Shown here piece after piece: positions 1 to 7,136 of a stretch of 64,000 nucleotides of DNA. The notes below the pieces were generated by a model. The model saw only the letters and a list, made by a program, of their open reading frames with translations, did no database searches and had not been told where the DNA came from. Source of the stretch: Prado023 sp963706885 (GTDB lineage: Bacteria > Actinomycetota > Actinomycetes > S36-B12 > CAIYMF01); NCBI GenBank assembly GCA_963706885.1, contig CAVPNX010000004.1, positions 116,126-180,125 on the forward strand, written 5' to 3'. Position 1 is the stretch's first letter. Each line of letters opens with the position of its first letter. Made by a program: the position numbers and the translations under genes.

Positions 1-1
1 C

Positions 2-385
2 CAGGGGCAACTCGTGGTGGCGATGGGTAACGAGGTCCGGTGGTCGTTCTTCCTCAACGACCTGGCGCTGACGATGCCCGCGGGCGTGAGCCTGAACTCC
101 CTGGACGCCACGGTGATCGGGCCCGGCCAGACGACCGAGACCACGGGCGATGGCCAGGTAGGCGCCAAGGTGGGCAACCTGTCGGTGACCGGCAAGGCGC
201 TGACCTACAACAGCGTCGCCAACTGGCTCGACTCACTGGCGAAGATGGACACGGTTGCTGATCCGTACGTCTCGGGGTTGGCCGCCACGGAGGAGGAGGG
301 CACGGACATCGTGTCCTTCAGCTCGACCGGGGACATGACCACCGAGACCCTGTCCGGTCGGTACACGCAGGAGGAGACACCATGA
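2..385 (+). CDS. pilN: PilN-like type IV pilus assembly protein (C-terminal part)
   Basis: The reading frame enters from the left edge, so only the last 127 residues are present. In type IV pilus systems PilN is an inner-membrane protein that pairs with PilO in the alignment subcomplex. The visible part has the periplasmic-domain pattern of PilN: a stretch around FFLNDLALTMPAGVSL, a glycine-rich turn, then SVTGKALTYNSVANWLDSLA, which resembles the ferredoxin-like fold of this family. Its TGA stop overlaps the ATG of the next gene (ATGA), indicating translational coupling with the PilO-like gene. The call rests on this similarity and on the neighbour; the N-terminal membrane helix lies outside the window. 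Confidence 0.75.
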   Translation, partial: QGQLVVAMGNEVRWSFFLNDLALTMPAGVSLNSLDATVIGPGQTTETTGDGQVGAKVGNLSVTGKALTYNSVANWLDSLAKMDTVADPYVSGLAATEEEGTDIVSFSSTGDMTTETLSGRYTQEETP

Positions 386-1095
386 GCGTGCGCATGTGGC
401 GGATCGCCACGGCCGTGGGGGTCGTCGCGATCCTGGTGGCCACCTGGATGCTGCTGGTGGGTCCGCAACGGGCCAAGGCCGCGGAACTCGAGGTCGAGAC
501 GGCCAGCCAGCAGGCGGCGTCCCAGCAACTCGAGTCACGCATCTCGCTGCTGAAGAAGCAGAGCGAGGAGTTGCCCGCGCAGGAGGCCAAGCTCGCGGCG
601 ATCCAGCAGCGGATCCCGGCCACCAGCTCGATCCCAACCCTCATCCGAACCCTGAGCGGGCTCGCCTCCGGGGCGAACGTGAAGGTCACCGCCCTGGACC
701 CGGCCCGGCCGGCACCGATCGTGATCGCCGTCCCTGAGCCGGTCGCCACGGCAGCACCGGACGACGAGGGGACCGACGACGAGGCCGCGGATTCGGCAGC
801 CCCGCCGCCGGCTCCTGAGACCCCGACTGTGCAGGCCGTGGGCCTGTCCATCGCAGTCTGCGGCGACTTCGCCCAGATCCGAAACTACCTCGGCGAGCTC
901 GAGTCGATGCGGCGTGTGGTCGCGGTCTCCGGCCTGTCGATCTCCAAGGGCACATGCGGCAAGTCCGAGGCGGAGTCGTTGCAGGCCCAGATCACCGCGA
1001 GTGCATTCACGATGCCGCCCGTCGACACCGCATCCCTCGAGGGCGCCGCAGCAGCGGCCACGGGCACCAATTCCGCGACGACGGAGGCAAGCTGA
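382..1095 (+). CDS. pilO: PilO-like type IV pilus assembly protein
   Basis: This 237-residue protein has one membrane helix near the N terminus (about residues 6-25), a predicted coiled coil (about 30-75, rich in Gln, Glu and Leu), a disordered acidic/proline-rich linker (about 112-152) and a compact C-terminal domain (about 155-222). That order is typical of PilO, the partner of PilN in the pilus alignment complex. The C-terminal domain has two cysteines, in VCGDF and GTCGK, that could form a disulfide outside the membrane. The start overlaps the upstream stop and the gene's own TGA overlaps the next ATG, so the three pil genes form one tight operon. Confidence 0.78.
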   Translation: MSVRMWRIATAVGVVAILVATWMLLVGPQRAKAAELEVETASQQAASQQLESRISLLKKQSEELPAQEAKLAAIQQRIPATSSIPTLIRTLSGLASGANVKVTALDPARPAPIVIAVPEPVATAAPDDEGTDDEAADSAAPPPAPETPTVQAVGLSIAVCGDFAQIRNYLGELESMRRVVAVSGLSISKGTCGKSEAESLQAQITASAFTMPPVDTASLEGAAAAATGTNSATTEAS

Positions 1096-1742
1096 TGAGT
1101 GAGCAGATCCTCGACAGGCCCGCGCCGGCACTGCCCGCGCAGGAGCCGCCGAAGAAGCGCTCGTCGCGCATGTTCCTGGTGGTGGGGGGTTCGGTCATCG
1201 CCGGGCTCATCCTGGGTGGTGCCTTCCTCCTGCTCCGCCCCTCCGAGGACCCGCTCGCCGGTCCTGCCCTTCCTGCGGCACCTGCGGCCGCGCAGGGCAA
1301 CGAGGGCGCAGAGCCCGGGGCTGACCCGGCCGCGACCGACGTCGAGGGCGCTGCCGGCGCAGCAGATGGCGAGGCTGCAGCCGAGGGGACAGCTGAGGAG
1401 CCGACCGGGACCAAGCGCATCCGGTTGACCAGCCGCAACCCCTTCGCTCCTCTCGTGGCCAAGGCCGCGCCCGCCCCTGAGAAGGCAGCCGAGGCTGCGC
1501 CGGCAGCGGAGGCAGCGGCCCCCAAGCCCGCGAGCGGTGGGACGATCTCCGCCCTGACGGTCTCGCCGCTGGGCAACTCCGTGAAGCTCAAGCTGGACGG
1601 CAAGAAGTACACCGTTGAAGAGGGCGAGGCCTTCGCCAAGTCCTACCGGCTCTACGACATCTTCAACGCCAACTGCGCGGGCTTCCTCTACGGCGACCAG
1701 AACGCGGTCGTCTGTGAGGGCGACTCTGTTCAGATCGGCTGA
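1095..1742 (+). CDS. PilP-like single-pass pilus accessory protein
   Basis: This 215-residue protein has a short basic cytoplasmic tail (KKRSSR), one membrane helix (about residues 26-47), a long Ala/Glu/Pro-rich linker (about 55-150) and a small C-terminal domain of about 65 residues with two cysteines. A TSRNPFAPL segment just before the folded domain resembles the conserved Asn/Asp-Pro-Phe motif of the pilus lipoprotein PilP, but there is a membrane anchor in place of a lipobox. The ATG overlaps the TGA of pilO. I infer that it takes the PilP position in the PilN-PilO complex. The domain is not one I can name with certainty; the operon position is the strongest evidence. Confidence 0.6.
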   Translation: MSEQILDRPAPALPAQEPPKKRSSRMFLVVGGSVIAGLILGGAFLLLRPSEDPLAGPALPAAPAAAQGNEGAEPGADPAATDVEGAAGAADGEAAAEGTAEEPTGTKRIRLTSRNPFAPLVAKAAPAPEKAAEAAPAAEAAAPKPASGGTISALTVSPLGNSVKLKLDGKKYTVEEGEAFAKSYRLYDIFNANCAGFLYGDQNAVVCEGDSVQIG

Positions 1743-1950
1743 GGCAGACCTCGACGCCGGGACGGGGCGCGGCGACTGAAGCCCGCCCCGGCGGAATCGG
1801 GCGGTGCCCCGAGCCCGCGCCAGGACCGCGGCGAGTCGGACACCTGTGCCCGTCCGCGCCAGGCGCTGTCCGGATCGGATCGATCCAGCCGGCGGCCAGA
1901 GCGCCGGGCTCCCGCTGCTCACGGCGCCGGTGGGCATCGCGCCGGCATGA

Positions 1951-1956
1951 CAGAAT
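1951..1956 (+). promoter_or_regulatory. -10-like hexamer of aroC, leaderless position
   Basis: CAGAAT ends six bases before the ATG of aroC. This is the same geometry as several other genes here and suggests the transcript starts at or next to the start codon. The hexamer departs from TANNNT at its first base, so the call is moderate. Confidence 0.4.
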
Positions 1957-1962
1957 CGGGCA

Positions 1963-3147
1963 ATGCTTCGATGGTTGACTGCCGGCGAGTCGCACGGCCA
2001 GGCCCTGGTCGGCGTGCTCGAGGGGATGCCGGCCGATGTCGCGATCACCACCGCCGACATCGCCCGTGAGCTGCAGCGCCGCCGTCTCGGTGTCGGCCGC
2101 GGCGCCCGGATGAAGTTCGAGGCCGACGAGATCCGCGTGATCGGCGGTGTCCGGCACGGGCGCACCATGGGCGGACCGGTGGCGATCGAGGTGGGCAACA
2201 GCGAGTGGCCCAAGTGGGTCGAGGTGATGTCGTCGGATCCCGTCGATCCTGAGGTCCTCGACGCCCAGGCCCGCAACGCGCCCCTGACCCGTCCGCGCCC
2301 CGGGCACGCCGACCTCGCGGGGATGCAGAAGTACGGCTTCGACGAGTCCCGCCCGATCCTGGAGCGCGCCTCGGCGCGGGAGACCGCCGCACGGGTCGCG
2401 CTCGGTGCGGTGGCCAAGGCGTTCCTCCACGACGTGCTCGGCGCGAGTGTCATCAGCCACGTGGTGGAGATCGGGTCCGTGGCGGTGCCGTCGGGCACGC
2501 CCCTGCCCACGCCGGCGGACCTCGACGCGATCGACGCCGACCCCGCCCGGTGCGCCGACCCGGCGACCGCCGCCCGCATGGCCGAGGAGGTTGAGGCCGC
2601 CCGGCGCGACGGCGACACCCTTGGCGGGATCGTCGAGGTGCTGGTCGACCACCTGCCCCCGGGCCTGGGCTCGCACGTGCACTGGGACCGCCGGCTCGAC
2701 GCCCGCCTCGCGGGCGCGCTCATGGGCATCCAGGCGATCAAGGGTGTCGAGGTCGGCGACGGCTTCGAGCTCGCGCGCACGCGCGGGTCGATGGCCCACG
2801 ACGAGATCCTGCCCGACGGCCCGGGCCGGGTACGTCGGGCCTCGGGACGCGCCGGAGGCACCGAGGGTGGCATGAGCACCGGTGAGCTGCTGCGGGTGCG
2901 TGCGGCCATGAAGCCGATCGCGACCGTCCCGCGGGCGCTGCGCACCGTGGACGTCGCCACCGGCGAGGAGGCCCGCGCCAACAACCAGCGCTCGGACGTG
3001 TGCGCGGTCCCGGCCGCCGGTGTCGTCGCCGAGGCGATGGTGGCGCTCGTGGTGGCCGACGCCGTGCTGGAGAAGTTCGGCGGAGACAGCGTGACTGAGA
3101 CCCGTCGCAACGTCGAGGGCTACCTCGCAGGCCTGGCTGTCCGATGA
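1963..3147 (+). CDS. aroC: Chorismate synthase
   Basis: The enzyme converts 5-enolpyruvylshikimate-3-phosphate to chorismate, the last shikimate pathway step, using reduced FMN. Family marks include GESHG near the N terminus (residues 7-11), RPGHADL, the ARETAARVALGAVAK helix and GDGFELARTRGS towards the C terminus. At 394 residues it is full length. It heads the aroC-aroK-aroB run: its TGA overlaps the ATG of aroK. No clear ribosome-binding site precedes the ATG, but a -10-like hexamer ends six bases upstream, which fits a leaderless start. The 220 bases between the pilus operon and this gene hold no other recognisable feature. Confidence 0.96.
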   Translation: MLRWLTAGESHGQALVGVLEGMPADVAITTADIARELQRRRLGVGRGARMKFEADEIRVIGGVRHGRTMGGPVAIEVGNSEWPKWVEVMSSDPVDPEVLDAQARNAPLTRPRPGHADLAGMQKYGFDESRPILERASARETAARVALGAVAKAFLHDVLGASVISHVVEIGSVAVPSGTPLPTPADLDAIDADPARCADPATAARMAEEVEAARRDGDTLGGIVEVLVDHLPPGLGSHVHWDRRLDARLAGALMGIQAIKGVEVGDGFELARTRGSMAHDEILPDGPGRVRRASGRAGGTEGGMSTGELLRVRAAMKPIATVPRALRTVDVATGEEARANNQRSDVCAVPAAGVVAEAMVALVVADAVLEKFGGDSVTETRRNVEGYLAGLAVR

Positions 3148-3755
3148 GCGCGGACGACGGAGCCACCGTTGCTGTGCACGGAATCGACAACGAAAGTGCC
3201 GATTCCGTGCACAGCAACCGGACTGGACCTGTCGTCGTGCTCGTCGGGGTGCCAGGTGCGGGTAAGTCGACCGTGGGCGCCGCCCTCGCGCAGCGCCTGG
3301 GCGTCGGCTTCCGGGACACCGATGCCGACGTCGAGGCCACCACCGGGCGCGTGATCGCCGACATCTTCGTGGAGTCCGGCGAACCGGAGTTCCGCCGGCT
3401 GGAGGCGGCTGCGGTCGCGACGGCCCTGACTGACCACCACGGCGTCCTGTCGCTCGGCGGGGGAGCGGTGACCGACGCCGCAACCCGCGCGGCGCTGGCC
3501 GGGCGACCGGTGGTGTGGCTGCGCGTCGGGCTCGCCGCCGCGTCGCAGCGGGCCGGTCTGTCCGGTGCGCGCCCGGTGCTCCTGGGCAACGTCCGCGCGC
3601 AGATGAAGGCGCTGATGGATGCCCGCGCCCCGCTCTACACCGAGGTCGCCCAGGTGATCGTGGACACCGACGAGCTGACGGTGGATGAGACGGTTGGGGC
3701 GATCCTCGCCGGCCTCGGCGTGACCGCAGCCCACGATCGGCAGGCCCGGGCATGA
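3144..3755 (+). CDS. aroK: Shikimate kinase with palindrome-encoded N-terminal extension
   Basis: This enzyme phosphorylates shikimate at the 3-hydroxyl using ATP. The P-loop GVPGAGKST is followed by the shikimate-binding DTD, and GGGA lies where the family's substrate loop is. The 203-residue protein carries roughly 28 extra residues before the first beta strand (VVVLVG). Most of that extension is encoded by a 19-base inverted repeat, described separately. The ATG overlaps the aroC stop (ATGA) and is the start I prefer. An internal GTG directly before LVGVPGAGK would give a conventional length if the extension is not translated. The 3' end overlaps the aroB start by four bases. Confidence 0.92.
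   Translation: MSADDGATVAVHGIDNESADSVHSNRTGPVVVLVGVPGAGKSTVGAALAQRLGVGFRDTDADVEATTGRVIADIFVESGEPEFRRLEAAAVATALTDHHGVLSLGGGAVTDAATRAALAGRPVVWLRVGLAAASQRAGLSGARPVLLGNVRAQMKALMDARAPLYTEVAQVIVDTDELTVDETVGAILAGLGVTAAHDRQARA
3168..3218. repeat. Inverted repeat inside the 5' end of aroK
   Basis: Two perfect 19-base arms (3168-3186 and 3200-3218; left arm GTTGCTGTGCACGGAATCG) flank a 13-base spacer. The element is in frame with aroK and is read as part of the N-terminal extension. It looks like an inserted palindromic element and not original aroK sequence, since the kinase fold starts just after it. Confidence 0.85.
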
Positions 3756-4843
3756 CCGACTCGACCCGGATCACCGTCGCCACCGCGCGCCCGTACGCCG
3801 TGGTCGTGGGGCGAGGCCTTCTCGGGGAGCTGCCCGGGATGCTTGGACCGGACGCCCAGCGCGTGGCGATCATCCATCCGGCTGCCCTGCGCACGTCGGC
3901 CGAGGCCGTCCGCGAGGACCTCCTGGCCGCCGGGTACACCGCGATCCTGATCGAGACCCCGGACGCCGAGGACGCCAAGACCGCCCAGGTCGCGGCCTTC
4001 TGCTGGGGCGTGCTGGGCCAGGCCGGGTTCACCCGCTCGGATGCGATCGTCAGCGTCGGTGGGGGAGCCACGACGGACCTCGCCGGGTTCGTCGCCGCCA
4101 CATGGCTGCGCGGCGTTCGCGTGGTGCACGTGCCCACGACCCTGCTCGCGATGGTCGACGCAGCGGTCGGGGGCAAGACCGGGATCAACACCGCTGAGGG
4201 CAAGAACCTCGTCGGCGCGATCCACGAGCCCTCGGGCGTGCTGTGCGACCTCAACTCGCTGGACACCCTGCCGCGCAACGACCTGGTCGCAGGCATGGCC
4301 GAGGTGGTCAAGGCGGGGTTCATCCGCGACACCGCGATCCTCGACCTCGTCCGGACCGATCCCGCAGCCGCCACCGACCCGACGAGCCCCGCCCTGCGTG
4401 AGCTCATCGAGCGGGCGATCCGGGTCAAGGCCGACGTGGTGGCCGGCGACCTGCACGAGACATCACGCGCGCTCGGCGGTCGCGAGATCCTCAACTACGG
4501 CCACACCCTCGGCCACGCCATCGAGCGCGCCGAGCGCTACCGCTGGCGGCACGGCGCTGCGGTGTCGGTCGGCATGGTGTTCGCCGCGGAGCTGGCCTTC
4601 CTCGCCGGTCGGATCGGTGAGGCTGACGTCGACCTGCACCGCGAGGTCCTGACATCCCTCGGGCTGCCCGTGTCGTACGGCGGGTCCTCATGGCCCGCGC
4701 TGTCGGAGGCGATGATGGTCGACAAGAAGGCCCGGGGCAGCCGGCTTCGGTTCGTGATCCTCGACGCGATCGGCTCGCCGATCTTCCTGGACGGCCCCGA
4801 CCCCACGCTCCTACTGGCGGCCTACGGCCAGATCGCCGACTGA
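3752..4843 (+). CDS. aroB: 3-dehydroquinate synthase
   Basis: This enzyme converts DAHP to 3-dehydroquinate with NAD and a divalent metal. The NAD-binding GGGATTDLAGF segment, the VPTTLLAMVDAAVGGKTGIN block, and the metal ligands in GMAEVVKAG and NYGHTLGHAIE are all present. Its 363 residues match the family length. It overlaps aroK by four bases and ends the tightly packed part of the aro cluster. aroQ follows after a 244-base gap filled with low-complexity sequence and short repeats, so aroQ probably has its own promoter. Confidence 0.95.
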   Translation: MTDSTRITVATARPYAVVVGRGLLGELPGMLGPDAQRVAIIHPAALRTSAEAVREDLLAAGYTAILIETPDAEDAKTAQVAAFCWGVLGQAGFTRSDAIVSVGGGATTDLAGFVAATWLRGVRVVHVPTTLLAMVDAAVGGKTGINTAEGKNLVGAIHEPSGVLCDLNSLDTLPRNDLVAGMAEVVKAGFIRDTAILDLVRTDPAAATDPTSPALRELIERAIRVKADVVAGDLHETSRALGGREILNYGHTLGHAIERAERYRWRHGAAVSVGMVFAAELAFLAGRIGEADVDLHREVLTSLGLPVSYGGSSWPALSEAMMVDKKARGSRLRFVILDAIGSPIFLDGPDPTLLLAAYGQIAD

Positions 4844-4844
4844 G

Positions 4845-4949
4845 CCCCGCCCCGCCCCCGGCGGCGCCGCCCCGCTGCCCCGCGGCCGCCCCGCCCCGCT
4901 GCCCCGCGGCCGCCCCGCCCCGCCGGCCGCCCCGCCCCGCGGCCGCCCC
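4845..4949. repeat. GC-only low-complexity tract with imperfect repeats
   Basis: This stretch is almost entirely G and C. It contains a repeated unit close to CCGCTGCCCCGCGGCCGCC followed by degenerate copies. It lies directly after aroB and I see no coding or regulatory signal in it. Confidence 0.6.
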
Positions 4950-4987
4950 AAGATCCCGACTTCATCCAACTCCCGGGCCGAACCCGC

Positions 4988-5035
4988 GCACGAGACTTGG
5001 AGCAACCGGCGAACACCGCACGAGACTTGGAGCAA
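4988..5035. repeat. Two direct 18-base repeats, 30-base period
   Basis: GCACGAGACTTGGAGCAA occurs at 4988-5005 and again at 5018-5035, in the spacer upstream of aroQ. The copies are identical. Their function is unknown; they could be a dispersed intergenic repeat or a pair of binding sites. Confidence 0.7.
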
Positions 5036-5075
5036 ACCGTGATCTTGGCGGGGGTGGGTCGGCTCGGTGGTTGGG

Positions 5076-5081
5076 TAGGGT
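5076..5081 (+). promoter_or_regulatory. -10 hexamer of aroQ, leaderless position
   Basis: TAGGGT ends six bases before the ATG of aroQ. The position fits a transcript that begins at the start codon, and no ribosome-binding site fits in the gap. Confidence 0.55.
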
Positions 5082-5087
5082 CGGGGT

Positions 5088-5522
5088 ATGCGGCGTGTTC
5101 TGGTGCTCAATGGTCCCAACCTCGGTCGGCTTGGCAGTCGGGAGCCCGACGTGTACGGCTCGACGACCTTCGCCGACCTGGCCCAGCAGTGCGTGGCACA
5201 CGGGGCTTTCCACGGTCTGGAGGTCGATGTGCGCCAGACCGACTCCGAGTCCGAGCTGATCGGCTGGCTGCACGAGGCCGCTGACGGCCACGTCCCGGTC
5301 GTGCTCAACCCCGCCGCGTTCACGCACTACTCCTACGCGCTGCGCGACGCGGTGGCGATGCGCACGGCGGCCCTGATCGAGGTGCACATCAGCAACCCGC
5401 ACGCGCGTGAGGAGTTCCGGCACACGTCGGTCATCTCCGCGGTCGCCACCGGCGTCATCGCCGGCTTCGGCGTCCAGTCCTACCTGCTCGCCCTCGACGC
5501 GATCGCCACCACGCCGCTATAG
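5088..5522 (+). CDS. aroQ: 3-dehydroquinate dehydratase, type II
   Basis: The enzyme removes water from 3-dehydroquinate by the anti-elimination (type II) route. The protein starts with VLNGPNLGRLGSREPDVYG, which includes the loop and tyrosine used in catalysis. NPAAFTHYSYALRDA and EVHISNPHAREEFRHTSV carry the substrate-binding and catalytic histidine motifs. Its 144 residues fit the dodecameric type II enzymes. It completes the set made by aroB, aroK and aroC upstream, though it is separated from them by a repeat-rich gap and probably has its own promoter. A 68-base palindromic element follows shortly after the stop. Confidence 0.95.
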   Translation: MRRVLVLNGPNLGRLGSREPDVYGSTTFADLAQQCVAHGAFHGLEVDVRQTDSESELIGWLHEAADGHVPVVLNPAAFTHYSYALRDAVAMRTAALIEVHISNPHAREEFRHTSVISAVATGVIAGFGVQSYLLALDAIATTPL

Positions 5523-5547
5523 CTCCACACCGGCCGCCACCTCGGTG

Positions 5548-5615
5548 CAGACCCTCCCGAAACGTACAGACCCTCCCCGCGAGACGGGAGGGTGTGAACC
5601 TACCGGGAGGGTTTG
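5548..5615. repeat. 68-base palindromic element, copy 1
   Basis: The element begins CAGACCCTCCCGAAACG and ends CGGGAGGGTTTG, with repeated GGGAGGGT and ACCCTCCC motifs giving nested hairpins. A second element of exactly the same length and plan lies at 36348-36415. Both lie shortly after a stop codon (aroQ and the terC-family gene). Confidence 0.75.
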
Positions 5616-5754
5616 CGCGGGGAGCGGCGCGACCGGTGGGGCGGGGCGTGGATGGGGGCCGTGCATCGCTGATGATTCGGGACAGCCACGCCCAGCCGGT
5701 ACCCTTGAAGCCTGGGCTCCGCCCGAACCTCACCACCACCTATCTGGGAGAACC

Positions 5755-6315
5755 ATGGCCACGACCAACGACCTCAAGAACGGCCTCGTGCTCAACATCG
5801 ACGGCCAGCTCTGGACCGTGGTCGAGTTCCAGCACGTCAAGCCCGGCAAGGGTCCGGCGTTCGTGCGCACCAAGCTCAAGAACGTGCTGTCCGGCAAGGT
5901 CGTCGACAAGACGTTCAACGCCGGCCTGAAGGTCGAGACCGCCAACGTCGACAAGCGCGACATGACCTACCTGTACAAGGACGGCACGGACTTCGTGTTC
6001 ATGGACCTGCAGTCCTACGACCAGCTGCACATCAGCGGCGAGGTTGTCGGCGACGCCGAGAAGTACCTGCTCGAGAACCAGAACGCCCTGGTCGCCACCA
6101 ACGAGGGCGTCCCGCTGTACGTCGAGCTCCCGGCGTCTGTGGAGCTGGAGATCACCTACACCGAGCCCGGCCTGCAGGGGGACCGCTCGACCGGGGGCAC
6201 GAAGCCGGCCACGCTCGAGACCGGCGCGGAGATCCAGGTGCCGCTGTTCGTCGAGCAGGGCACGAAGGTCAAGGTCGACACCCGCGACGGGTCCTACCTC
6301 GGCCGCGTGAACTGA
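5755..6315 (+). CDS. efp: Elongation factor P
   Basis: EF-P enters the ribosomal E site and relieves stalling at polyproline stretches. The 186-residue protein has the usual three beta-barrel domains. The loop HVKPGKGPAF carries the lysine that is modified in some bacteria, and domain III includes VPLFVEQGTKVKVDTRDGSYLGRV. The ATG at 5755 follows a purine-rich GGGAGAA, so this gene has a conventional leader, unlike several neighbours. nusB starts three bases after the stop, forming the efp-nusB pair common in Actinomycetota. Confidence 0.96.
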   Translation: MATTNDLKNGLVLNIDGQLWTVVEFQHVKPGKGPAFVRTKLKNVLSGKVVDKTFNAGLKVETANVDKRDMTYLYKDGTDFVFMDLQSYDQLHISGEVVGDAEKYLLENQNALVATNEGVPLYVELPASVELEITYTEPGLQGDRSTGGTKPATLETGAEIQVPLFVEQGTKVKVDTRDGSYLGRVN

Positions 6316-6318
6316 CCT

Positions 6319-6744
6319 GTGACCGCACGTGGCAAGGCCCGAAAGCGCGCCCTGGACATCCTCTACGCCGCTGAACTGCGTGGGGTGTCGCCGCTGATCG
6401 TGCTGGCGGAGAAGCCGCTGGCGGAGGGCTCGGCGCAGTCCCAGCCGAAGCCCAACCCGTACGTGGCCACGCTCGTGGAGGGTGTTGTCGCGCACCAGGC
6501 GCGGATCGACGAGCTGCTCAGCACGTACTCGTCGGGCTGGGCGCTGGACCGGATGCCCGCCGTGGACCGCAACATCCTTCGCATCGGCGTCTTCGAGCTG
6601 CTGTGGTGCGACGACGTCCCCGATGCGGTCGTGATCGACGAGGCCGTGAGCCTCGCCCGTGGGATCTCCACCGACGAGTCCCCGGCCTTCGTCAACGGGG
6701 TCCTCGCCCGGATCCTCGACCTGCGCCCGCGCCTGGCCGTCTGA
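6319..6744 (+). CDS. nusB: Transcription antitermination factor NusB
   Basis: NusB binds boxA RNA with NusE (S10) and supports rRNA antitermination. Visible family marks are the N-terminal ARGKARKRALDILYAAELRG and the C-terminal block DRMPAVDRNILRIGVFELLWCDDVPDAVVIDEAVSLAR followed by FVNGVLARI, quoted here in outline. The protein has 141 residues, as usual. GTG is the start, three bases after the efp stop, which suggests co-transcription. After it comes a long non-coding stretch with a repeat element and a minisatellite, so the operon most likely ends here. Confidence 0.94.
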   Translation: MTARGKARKRALDILYAAELRGVSPLIVLAEKPLAEGSAQSQPKPNPYVATLVEGVVAHQARIDELLSTYSSGWALDRMPAVDRNILRIGVFELLWCDDVPDAVVIDEAVSLARGISTDESPAFVNGVLARILDLRPRLAV

Positions 6745-6825
6745 GCCGCCCGGGGGCGTCCCGACTGCGCCCGCGGCTCCGCGGACCCCGCCGCCATGTC
6801 GGCTGGCCCGCGCTCACGGCTTTCG

Positions 6826-6895
6826 GTCCGCTTTCGCGCGGACCGACGCGGCTCGTCCGCTTCTCGGATCATCACCGCTCGGAGATCCGGATCAC
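6826..6895. repeat. ~70-base dispersed element (GTCCGC family), copy 1
   Basis: It starts with the hairpin GTCCGCTTTCGCGCGGAC and ends near ATCCGGATCAC. A similar element with the same order of blocks (GTCCGC..TCGCGCGGAC, TCGTCCG.TTCTC, ATCCGGATCA) lies at 29894-29965. The two are clearly related but not identical, and both follow a highly expressed gene (nusB, rpsA). Confidence 0.6.
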
Positions 6896-6953
6896 GTGGC
6901 GGAGGGCTCACCGCGGGCGGCTCAGCCGGGGACCTTGTCGAGCGGGGCGGCGG

Positions 6954-7116
6954 CGTGGGGCGGCAGGGCGTGGGGCGACCTGGGCGTGGGGCGGCAGGGC
7001 GTGGGGCGACCAGGGCGCGAGGGCGGCGGCGTGGGGCGACCGGGCGTGGGGAGGCAGGGCGTGGGGGAGGCAGGGCGTGGGGGAGGCAGGGCGTGGGGGA
7101 GGCAGGGCGTGGGGGC
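6954..7116. repeat. G-rich minisatellite
   Basis: Tandem copies of a unit close to GGCAGGGCGTGGGGGA repeat along this stretch. The last three or four copies are nearly perfect and earlier ones are variants with GGGCGACC. It is non-coding and may vary in copy number between strains. Confidence 0.75.
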
Positions 7117-7136
7117 CGACGCCAATCAAACGCCGC

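Larger units (their letters stand above)
6745..7136. other. Non-coding stretch between nusB and the LOG/VOC gene
   Basis: These 392 bases hold no credible gene. Open frames here are low-complexity by-products of the repeats. The region contains copy 1 of a roughly 70-base element (6826-6895) and a G-rich minisatellite (about 6954-7116), both listed separately. I see no clear terminator for nusB apart from the hairpins inside the element. Confidence 0.6.

Noticed and set aside
3168..3218. Rho-independent terminator or attenuator in aroK
   Set aside because: The hairpin is inside a translated, overlapping gene start and lacks a T run, so an inserted repeat is the simpler reading.
885..4494. 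Very long minus-strand frames opposite the pilus and aro genes
   Set aside because: They are antisense shadows of high-GC coding DNA. The plus-strand products have clear families.
4845..7116. CRISPR-like array from the repeated units
   Set aside because: The repeats are low-complexity and tandem, without unique spacers, and no cas gene is in the window.
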